Positions 29,346 to 36,424 of a DNA stretch of 64,000 nucleotides are shown here, one piece after another. The DNA lies in the NCBI GenBank assembly GCA_963717385.1, contig CAVQWE010000010.1, positions 172,047 through 236,046 of the forward strand, given 5' to 3'. The notes under the pieces were generated by a model. That model was given only the letters and a program-made list of their open reading frames with translations, was not told where the DNA came from and did not search any database. The position numbers were made by a program, and so were the translations under genes. This stretch comes from Sva-07 sp963717385 (GTDB lineage: Bacteria; Actinomycetota; Acidimicrobiia; Acidimicrobiales; Ilumatobacteraceae). Positions within the stretch are counted from its first letter, which is position 1. Each line of letters begins with the position of its first letter.

Positions 29346-29819
29346 ATGTCAACCTTCCACGACTTCGAGATGACCTCGATCACTGGCGACAGCGTGACGT
29401 TCGATCAGTTCGCGGACCAGATCTGCCTGATCGTCAACGTCGCCAGCGCTTGAGGCCTCACGCCTCAGTACGCAGGTCTGCGTGCGCTTCATGAAGACAA
29501 CGACGATGTCACCGTGCTCGGATTCCCGTGCAACCAGTTCGGCGCCCAAGAGCCCGGATCCGACGACGAGATCCTCGAGTTCGTCACCTCGAAATTCGAT
29601 GTCACGTTCCCGATGTTCCACAAGATCGAGGTCAACGGCGACGGCGCTGCGTCGCTGTACCAGTGGCTCAAGTCAGAGCAGCCGGGCGACGGCGACACCG
29701 CTGACATCACATGGAACTTCGAGAAGTTCCTGGTCGACAAGCAGGGCAACGTGGTCCAGCGGTTCTCGCCGATCACCACACCCGAGCAGGTGGCAGAAGC
29801 CATCCAGCAGTACCGCTGA
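29346..29819 (+). CDS. Glutathione peroxidase with in-frame UGA (candidate selenocysteine 36)
   Basis: Reading through one TGA at 29451-29453 gives 157 residues. The stop falls exactly where the catalytic Cys or Sec sits: NVASA-U-GLTPQY, against the usual NVAS-x-C/U-G-T. The other catalytic residues are present in frame: Gln64 in GFPCNQFG and Trp123-Asn124 in TWNF. Frame, length and spacing to the end are normal, and no indel is needed. A SECIS-like hairpin follows 14 bases after the UGA, with GGU beginning 21 bases after it. The enzyme would reduce hydroperoxides with a thiol donor. Genes for gamma-glutamyl ligation and turnover follow. No selA, selB or selC is in the window. A substitution error TGC to TGA is the main alternative. 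Confidence 0.8.
29468..29485 (+). promoter_or_regulatory. Candidate bacterial SECIS hairpin in the peroxidase mRNA
   Basis: A 7-bp stem (gtacgca / tgcgtgc with one G-U pair) carries the loop GGTC. The apical GCAGGTCTGC matches the loop region known from the E. coli fdhF SECIS element. Twenty-one bases separate the UGA from GGU, within the spacing reported for bacterial SECIS elements. It lies inside the coding sequence, as bacterial SECIS elements do. Confidence 0.65.
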
Positions 29820-29850
29820 CCTGCGGGTGGGCGCGTGAGGGCGTGATGAT

Positions 29851-31017
29851 GTGACCATCGACTTCACCCCCAACGCTCGACCCACCATCGGCGTCGAGAT
29901 GGAGCTGCATCTGGTCGATGCCACCACCGGTGCACTGGCGTCGGCCTCGAGCGAGATCCTCGCCGAGATGGGTGCCGGCCACCCCGGTGGCGAGCACCCC
30001 AAGGCCAAACACGAGCTGTTCCAGAGCACCGTCGAGATCATCACGGGAGTGTGCGAGACGCCCGCCCAAGCGGGTGACGACCTGCGGGCCACGATCGCCG
30101 AACTGCGAGCAAGCGCCGAACAGCGCGGACTCACCCTCGTCAGCGCCGGCACCCATCCGTTCGGGTTGGCACGCGAGCAGCTGGTGAGCCCCCACCAGCG
30201 GTACCAGGATCTGATCGAGGACCTCCAGTGGCCGGCTCGTCGCATGCTGATCTGCGGCATGCACGTTCACGTCGGGGTGTCCGATGGCAACCGGGCCATC
30301 CGCATCATCGGCGAACTGATGCGCCACCATCCGTTGTTCTTGGCACTTTCGTCGTCGAGCCCGTACTTCGAGTCCGAGAACTCCGGCATGGCATCGGTGC
30401 GCACGAAGGTGTTCGAAGGGCTCCCCACCGCTGGACTCCCGCCGTCACTGGCGGATTGGACCGATTTCGAAGCGTTCATGTCGACGTTGCTCGAGTCCGG
30501 CTGCATCTCGTCGATCCGAGAGGTCTGGTGGGACATCCGACCCCATCCGAATTTCGGCACCGTCGAATTCAGGATGTGCGACGCCACCCCCACGGTGCGC
30601 GAGACGATCGCTCTGGCCGCGCTCGCTCAAACGCTCGTCGAATGGACCAATCGGCAGATCGACGATGGCACCCTGCCGCCGCCGCCACGCGAGTGGACCA
30701 TCCGCGAGAACCGTTGGCTCGCATCTCGTTACGGCATCGACGCAGATCTGATCGTCGAACACCCCGAGAACGGCCACCCCGAGCGTCGACCGGTTCGGTC
30801 GCTCGTCGCCGACCTGCTCGACGAGCTGCAACCCGTCGCCCGCGACCTCGGCAATCTCGACCAGCTCGCCGACCTCCGGGTGATCCTGCAAGCAGGTTCG
30901 GGTGCGCAACGCCAACGGCGTGTCGTCGAGGCCGGCGGTACGCTCGAAGACGTGGTCCAGCACCTCGCCGCCGAACTCGCTGCCGACTCGATCACCGGCG
31001 CGCCCGCGCCCCAATGA
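29851..31017 (+). CDS. Glutamate-cysteine ligase family (YbdK-type carboxylate-amine ligase)
   Basis: 388 residues, intact. Family marks are TIGVEMELHLVDATTG at the start (Glu metal ligands), KHELFQSTVEIITGVC, AGTHPF, GMHVHVGV, SSSPYFE and the active region WWDIRPHPNFGTVEFRMCDA. Such enzymes join the gamma-carboxyl of glutamate to an amine, usually cysteine. They supply gamma-glutamylcysteine for glutathione or ergothioneine synthesis in some bacteria. The position, 31 bases after the peroxidase and overlapping the next gene by ATGA, suggests it makes or remodels the thiol donor. The exact substrate is uncertain, since YbdK proteins can be weak ligases. Confidence 0.87.
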   Translation: MTIDFTPNARPTIGVEMELHLVDATTGALASASSEILAEMGAGHPGGEHPKAKHELFQSTVEIITGVCETPAQAGDDLRATIAELRASAEQRGLTLVSAGTHPFGLAREQLVSPHQRYQDLIEDLQWPARRMLICGMHVHVGVSDGNRAIRIIGELMRHHPLFLALSSSSPYFESENSGMASVRTKVFEGLPTAGLPPSLADWTDFEAFMSTLLESGCISSIREVWWDIRPHPNFGTVEFRMCDATPTVRETIALAALAQTLVEWTNRQIDDGTLPPPPREWTIRENRWLASRYGIDADLIVEHPENGHPERRPVRSLVADLLDELQPVARDLGNLDQLADLRVILQAGSGAQRQRRVVEAGGTLEDVVQHLAAELAADSITGAPAPQ

Positions 31018-32276
31018 CATCTCTGGCCGCCGGCCGCGGCGATGTCGAGCCGCTCGCGATCGATCGTTGGCTCGATGAACACGGCGAAGGACTCGTCGCG
31101 CTGAGGCGCAACCTGCACGCTCACCCCGAGCTGAGCGGCGAAGAGCGAGCGACCACTGATCTCGTGTACGAGCGCCTCGAACTCGCCGGTCTCGAACCGA
31201 AGCGTCTCACCTCCGGGACAGGGCTGGTGTGTGACCTGGCACCTCCCGACTCGTCGCCTGCGCAGCACGCCATGCCCATCGGCCGGCTGGCATTGCGGGC
31301 CGATCTCGATGCACTGGCCATGCCCGACGAGAAGAACGTGGCCTACCGCAGCCAGGTGCCGGGCGTGTCACACGCCTGCGGACACGACGTGCACACCACC
31401 ATCGTGCTGGGTGCAGCGCTCTACTTCGCACACCACCGCGACCAGCTCCCCGGCCCGTTGCGTTTCATCTTCCAACCTGCCGAAGAACGGGTGCCCGGCG
31501 GAGCGCTCGACGTGCTCGCCGACGATGGTCTGGGCGGCGTGGGCGCCATCGTCGGATTGCACTGCGAACCCAAACTCGACGTCGGCTCCATCGGCCTCAA
31601 GCCGGGGCCGATCTCCTCAGCGGCCGACATGGCGGTGATCACGTTGTCGGGTCCAGGGGGCCACACCGCTCGCCCGGAACTGACGGTCGACCTGGTCACG
31701 CTCGCCGCTCGGGTGATCACCGAGCTGCCCGCACGCGTGGCCGGCGAGGTGGCCCACCTCGACGCCGACCATGACCAACTGGTCAAGTTGGTGTTCGGAT
31801 CGGTCCGCGCTGGGGACGCGGCGAACGTCATCCCGACCCATTGCGTGCTCAAGGCCTCGATCCGCACGCCATCGTTGGCGGTGTGGGACGAACTCCCCGT
31901 GGTCGTCGAGCACCACCTCCGGGCGATCATCGAAGGTTCGGGAGCCGAGCTGGAACTCAACTACACCCACGGTGTGCCACCGGTCGTGAACGATCCCACC
32001 GTCACGGCCATCGTCGGTGATGCCGCGGCCAGTGCACTCGGTGCGGGCGCGGTCGGCACGGTGCAACAGAGCTGGGGCGGCGACGACTTCGCCTGGTTCA
32101 CCCGCGAGGTTCCCGGCACGTACGTGCGGCTCGGAGTTCGAGATCCACAGGGCCCGACGCTCGATCTGCATGCCGGCCACTTCGATGTGGATGAGCGGGC
32201 GATCTCGATTGGCGTGCGCCTCCTCACCGCCACGGCCCAGCAGTACTTCGCCGGGCACTCCCCCGTCGAACCGTGA
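31014..32276 (+). CDS. M20-family amidohydrolase (hippurate hydrolase-like)
   Basis: 420 residues. Zinc-dependent M20D features are LRRNLHAHPELSGEE, LRADLDALAMPD, HACGHDVHTT with metal ligands, FIFQPAEE with the catalytic Glu, GLHCEPKLDVGSIG and a final LHAGHFDVDE. It cleaves N-acyl or amide bonds of amino acids; the native substrate is unknown. The ATG overlaps the stop of the ligase gene, and its own stop overlaps the GTG of the cyclotransferase. All three are probably translated as one unit, with possible roles in recycling gamma-glutamyl or acyl-cysteine compounds. Confidence 0.88.
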   Translation: MTSLAAGRGDVEPLAIDRWLDEHGEGLVALRRNLHAHPELSGEERATTDLVYERLELAGLEPKRLTSGTGLVCDLAPPDSSPAQHAMPIGRLALRADLDALAMPDEKNVAYRSQVPGVSHACGHDVHTTIVLGAALYFAHHRDQLPGPLRFIFQPAEERVPGGALDVLADDGLGGVGAIVGLHCEPKLDVGSIGLKPGPISSAADMAVITLSGPGGHTARPELTVDLVTLAARVITELPARVAGEVAHLDADHDQLVKLVFGSVRAGDAANVIPTHCVLKASIRTPSLAVWDELPVVVEHHLRAIIEGSGAELELNYTHGVPPVVNDPTVTAIVGDAAASALGAGAVGTVQQSWGGDDFAWFTREVPGTYVRLGVRDPQGPTLDLHAGHFDVDERAISIGVRLLTATAQQYFAGHSPVEP

Positions 32277-32840
32277 ATGGCGACACCTGGGTCTTCGGGT
32301 ACGGCTCGCTCGTGTCGCCGACATCGATGGCCACCACGATCGGCCGCACGGTCGAGGCCGACCACGTCGCCGTTGCCCATCTCGACGGTTACGGACGACG
32401 TTGGAACTACGGTTCACTCCACCTGCGCGGCGATTGGCATCACGACGGCATCGACGTGATCCAGGGGCTGGTGGTGTCGCTCGGCCTCGTCGCCGCCGAC
32501 GCCGAGTCGTGCAATGGTGTGATCGTGCGCGTGAGCGACGACGAGTTGGCGCAGCTCGATTGGCGCGAGCGCGACTACCAACGAACCGATGTGACCGACC
32601 AGATCCGCGTCGATGAAGCTGCATCTCCCCCACCGGGTGGTCACCTACGTGCCCCGACCGAGCGCCATCGAGCGGTACGAGGCAGCGCGTGACGATCGGC
32701 GAGCCGGCATTCGACAGTCGTACTGGGAACTCGTGGGCGCTGCGTTCCTCGAGCTCGGTGGCGACCATCACGACCGCTACGTCTCCACGCCGGCACCCGA
32801 CGTCCCGGTTGTCGACATGACGTTGTCGATGCTCAGCTGA
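32273..32840 (+). CDS. Gamma-glutamylcyclotransferase-like protein, one frameshift
   Basis: The N-terminus DTWVFGYGSLVSP carries the YGSL substrate loop of the gamma-glutamylcyclotransferase fold. The catalytic Glu region is NGVIVRVSDDELAQLDWRERDYQR. A frame change in a ccccc run near 32628 leads to HRVVTYVPRPSAIERY and QSYWELVGAAFLELGGD, the usual C-terminal half. Corrected length is about 188 residues. It would release 5-oxoproline from gamma-glutamyl amino acids. The start GTG overlaps the M20 stop. Confidence 0.8.
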
Positions 32841-32877
32841 TCCGCTGTTGCCCTGCCCAGCGCTGAAGGAACCGCGC

Positions 32878-33510
32878 TCAGGCGTCGGCGGGTGCAGCGT
32901 CGTCGCCGGGCGCTGCGGCCGGGAGCACCACGAGTTGTTCCCACAGCGAGTCGACCTGCGCTGCGAGCGAGTCGCGGTCGCCACCGTTGTCGACGACATG
33001 CGTTGCACGCTCGAGGCGCTCTTCGCGACTCAGTTGACTACTGATCCGGGCTCGGGCATCGTCTTCGGCCATACCGCGCTGGTCGACGAGACGCTGCACG
33101 GCAACGTCGACGGGGATGTCGACGACGATCGTGGCGGCAAGACCCTTGCGAGGGTTCTCACCGAGGAGAGGAAAGTCGAGCACGACGACCCGGTCGGTAC
33201 CTCGTTGCGCATCGATCTGGCGTTGGATCTCGGCCTGCATCGCTGGGTGCACGATGCCGTTGAGATCCTTGAGCGCCGCCTCGTCGTTGAACACGATCTT
33301 GGCGACCGCACCACGATCGAGCGAACCGTCGTCGGTGATGATGTGCGCACCGAACCGCTCGGCCATCTGGTCGAGCACCGGGCTGCCCGGCGACTGCAGA
33401 TCTCGTGCGATCTGATCTGCATCGACGATGACAGCACCCCGCTCGGCCAACATCGCCGAGACGGTCGACTTGCCAGCGCCGATGCCGCCGGTGAGCCCGA
33501 CCAGGATCAC
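32878..33510 (-). CDS. coaE: Dephospho-CoA kinase
   Basis: CoaE phosphorylates dephospho-CoA to CoA. The 210-residue protein has the P-loop GLTGGIGAGKST, then VDADQIARDLQ, the LID region and VVLDFPLL. The C-terminal Ala/Pro/Asp tail is short and unconserved. It lies after rpsA in the same direction, as in mycobacteria. With the rpsA frame corrected, the coaE GTG overlaps the rpsA TGA. Confidence 0.93.
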   Translation of the reverse strand: MILVGLTGGIGAGKSTVSAMLAERGAVIVDADQIARDLQSPGSPVLDQMAERFGAHIITDDGSLDRGAVAKIVFNDEAALKDLNGIVHPAMQAEIQRQIDAQRGTDRVVVLDFPLLGENPRKGLAATIVVDIPVDVAVQRLVDQRGMAEDDARARISSQLSREERLERATHVVDNGGDRDSLAAQVDSLWEQLVVLPAAAPGDDAAPADA

Positions 33511-34893
33511 CCTTGCGGCTCTTCCTCCACGGCAACAACCTCGGCCTCGGCGGCCGGCGCTTCGTCGGCGACAGCCTCAGCGGCCGGAGCCTCGTGCGGT
33601 CGCGACCTCAGCAGCGCCTTCGCCGCCTTCGCCGTAGTACTCGCTCCAGGCAGCTTCGGCCTCGGCCGATGCTTCACCCTGCACGTAGTTGCCTGCGGCG
33701 TCGACCTCGAAGTGCTCGCGGTACTCAGCAGCGAGCTCGCCACCTTCAGCAGCCTGCTTGATCGACAGGCTGATACGGCGACGGGCGAGGTCGAGATCGA
33801 TGATCTTGACCCACAGCTCTTCGCCTGGGGTGACGACCTGCTCGGGGCTGTCGACGTGGTGTGCCGACATTTCCGAGATGTGCACGAGACCCTCGATGCC
33901 TTCGCCGACCTGGACGAACGCGCCGAACTGGACGAGCTTGGTGACCCGGCCGTAGACGAGTTGGTCGACCTGGTGACCCTCGGCGAACTCCTGCCACGGA
34001 TCCTGCTGGGTGGCCTTCAGCGAGAGGCTGATGCGCTCACGGCTGAAGTCGACGTCGAGCACCTGCACCTTGACCGGGTCACCGACCGTGACGACCGAGC
34101 CCGGGTGGTCGACGTGCTTCCACGACAGCTCGCTGACGTGGATGAGCCCGTCCATACCGCCGAGGTCGACGAACGCACCGAAGCTGACGACCGAGGAGAT
34201 CGTGCCTTCGCGGACTTCGCCCACCTTGAGGTTGTTGAGGAACTGGTCGCGGGTCTCTTTCTGGTTCTCTTCCAGGTAGGCGCGACGCGACAGGACCACG
34301 TTGTTGCGGTTCTTGTCGAGTTCGATGATCTTGCAGTGCACGGTCTCGCCGATGTACGGGGCGAGGTCGCGGACCCGGCGCAGCTCGACGAGTGATGCGG
34401 GCAGGAAGCCACGCAGGCCGATGTCGACGATGAGACCGCCCTTGACGACCTCGATGACCGGTCCGGAGACGACTTCGTCGGCCTCCTTCTTGGCTTCGAT
34501 GTCGCCCCACGCACGCTCGTACTGGGCGCGCTTCTTCGACAGCAGCAGGCGGCCCTCTTTGTCCTCGAGCGTGAGGACCAGGGCCTCGACGCGCTCGCCG
34601 AGCGACACGACTTCGGAGGGGTCGACGTCGTTGCGGATGCTCAGCTCGCGGCTGAGGATGACGCCTTCGGACTTGTAGCCGATGTCGAGGAGAACTTCGT
34701 CCTTGTCGATCTTGACCACGGTGCCGTGCACCATCTGGCCGTCTTCGACGGTGACCATGGTGCCGTCGATCGCATCGGCGAACGACATGCCGAGGTCGTC
34801 GGAGACGATCTCTCGTGGGGTGTAGACGCCCTCGTCGTCGAAGGTTCCCATCTGGTTGGTGGGAGACTCGGAGGTGGTTGCGGTGTCGGACAA
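33507..34893 (-). CDS. rpsA: 30S ribosomal protein S1, frameshift in the C-terminal tail
   Basis: S1 helps mRNA bind the 30S subunit. Four S1 RNA-binding repeats are visible: VHGTVVKIDKDEVLLDIGYKS, GPVIEVVKGGLIVDIGLRGF, REGTISSVVSFGAFVDLGG and YGRVTKLVQFGAFVQVGEG. The acidic Ala/Glu tail changes frame near 33600; the corrected tail ends EEEPQG and its stop overlaps the coaE start, which supports one sequencing error. The start is a TTG at 34893 with good coding bias after it; ATG at 34851 is the alternative and would drop 14 residues. Confidence 0.93.
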
Positions 34894-34994
34894 GGGACGA
34901 ACTGCTTTCGAAACGGACGTGAATAGATGGACAGACGCGGCACAGGGCGTGACGCAGCCGACCATGGTACCAGCGCCGTCCCCCATCGACTTCC

Positions 34995-35045
34995 CCAAAA
35001 ATCCCTCGTTCGTGACGCCGAGCGTCACGAACGAGGGACATTTCG
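34995..35045 (-). terminator. Rho-independent terminator of the methyltransferase transcript
   Basis: A 16-bp perfect stem (35002-35017 with 35023-35038, loop ccgag) is followed on the minus strand by ATTTTTGG. It lies 7 bases past the stop of the minus-strand methyltransferase and upstream of the rpsA start, so it isolates rpsA transcription. Confidence 0.85.
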
Positions 35046-35051
35046 GTGGAT

Positions 35052-35765
35052 TCAGGCCACGTGGGCGATGACCAGGAACTCGGGGGACTCGGTCGTGGCG
35101 GTACTCGAGCCGTAGGCACCGGGCTCGACGCTGCTGATCGAGTCGACCGCAAGACCATGCCCTGCGAGCAGTAACCGCAGCTCACGCGGGGTGTAGCACC
35201 CAGTCCAGAGGTCTGCAGTCCGGCGCTCACCGGTTTCCGAGCGGATCTCGGTGACTTCGTGGGAGATGCCAGCGCCGGCATCGAACTCGGCGTCATCGTG
35301 GTACTTGACGGCGAAGTAGGCGTTGAACGCGCTCAACGCCAGGCGACCGCCTGGCCGGAGGGCTCGGGCCATCGCGGAGATCACCGCCGCGTCCTCGCCG
35401 TCGGCGGTCATCATCCCGAACGCTCCCTGGCACAGGCAGATCACGGCATCGAACTCACCAGCGAAGCGCATCGTCCGGGCATCGCCCCGCTCGAACGTGG
35501 CGAGCGAAGACGAACCGGAGCTGGCGATGTCGATGAAACGCTGGCTGATGTCCACGCCGTGCACCTCGATGCCGCGGCCGGCCAGCTCATGGGCGTGACG
35601 CCCGGTGCCGCAGCCGACATCGAGGACTCGTTCGCCGGGCTGGAGCCCGAGCGCATCGACGATGTGATCGACCTCCTGCACCGTGCCCTTGGTGTGTGCG
35701 TAACGGTCGTACGCCGAGCCGAGATGGTCGGCGAGGTCTTCGAACCAGTGATCGCGTTCGGTCAC
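35052..35765 (-). CDS. Class I SAM-dependent methyltransferase
   Basis: 237 residues. Motif I is VLDVGCGTGRHAHELA, then VHGVDISQRFID, GDARTMRF, FDAVICLCQGAFGMM and RPGGRLALSAF. The start GTG at 35765 gives MTERDHWFEDLADHLGSAYDRYAHTKG, the usual head of the family. The upstream flavoprotein gene ends 7 bases before, so the two share a transcript. It resembles small-molecule or lipid methyltransferases; substrate not known. Confidence 0.87.
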   Translation of the reverse strand: MTERDHWFEDLADHLGSAYDRYAHTKGTVQEVDHIVDALGLQPGERVLDVGCGTGRHAHELAGRGIEVHGVDISQRFIDIASSGSSSLATFERGDARTMRFAGEFDAVICLCQGAFGMMTADGEDAAVISAMARALRPGGRLALSAFNAYFAVKYHDDAEFDAGAGISHEVTEIRSETGERRTADLWTGCYTPRELRLLLAGHGLAVDSISSVEPGAYGSSTATTESPEFLVIAHVA

Positions 35766-35772
35766 GTACGGG

Positions 35773-36420
35773 TCACGTCTCGGGAGCGTCGCGGGCCAGA
35801 TCGTCGAGGTAGCTCTGCTCGAGAAACGCACGAGTGGCCTCGTCGTTGGCGCCGACGAGGCCCTGCGCGTTGAGGATGTCGAGCCCGTCGGGAGCATCGG
35901 CGAGATCGCTCCAGCTCGCAGGGTCCCACACCTTGCCGCGCCGGAACGCCTTGGCGCAGTGCATGAACACCTCGTCAGTACGGATGACGATGGCTGTCGT
36001 CGGGCGCCGCAGTTCGTCGCTCCAACGATCGAGCACTCCCGGATCGGTGACCACCCACGCGGCACCATTGACGCGCAGCGTCTCGTCCTTGCCCGGCACC
36101 AGCACGAGCAGGCCGGCGCGGCCGGTGGCAACCACGCCGCGCAGGCTGTCGATCAGGTTGTTGCCGTTGAGGTCCGGGATTGCGACGTGACGGTCGTCGA
36201 GGACGCGCACGAACCCGGGTGGCCCTCCGCGCGGCGACACGTCGAGGCTGCCGTCGGCGCCAGACGTGGCAACGAGTGCGAATGGCGATCGTTCGATGAT
36301 GCCCACGCTGGCGTCGTCGAGCACCCCGGCCTTCTTCGTTGCCACGAGGCGGCTCGGGGCCCGGTACAGCTCGGCGAGCTCCTCGGGCGAGGTGACGGTC
36401 GAGTCGGGGTCGAAGCTCAT
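35773..36420 (-). CDS. Pyridoxamine 5'-phosphate oxidase-like flavoprotein (MSMEG_1061 type)
   Basis: 215 residues with a split-barrel fold. Features are a helical head (ELAELYRAPSRLVATKKAG), RSPFALVATSGADGSLDVSPRG, VAIPDLNGNNLIDSL and TDEVFMHCAKAFRRGKVWDP. The family binds FMN or F420 and reduces or oxidises unknown small molecules. It lies 4 bases from the end of polA and is co-directional. Confidence 0.82.
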   Translation of the reverse strand: MSFDPDSTVTSPEELAELYRAPSRLVATKKAGVLDDASVGIIERSPFALVATSGADGSLDVSPRGGPPGFVRVLDDRHVAIPDLNGNNLIDSLRGVVATGRAGLLVLVPGKDETLRVNGAAWVVTDPGVLDRWSDELRRPTTAIVIRTDEVFMHCAKAFRRGKVWDPASWSDLADAPDGLDILNAQGLVGANDEATRAFLEQSYLDDLARDAPET

Positions 36421-36424
36421 CGGA

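Noticed and set aside
29451..29453. Peroxidase as a nonsense pseudogene
   Set aside because: The stop lies exactly at the catalytic codon, the downstream half keeps all catalytic residues, and a SECIS-like hairpin follows. This remains possible only if the TGA is a base-call error.
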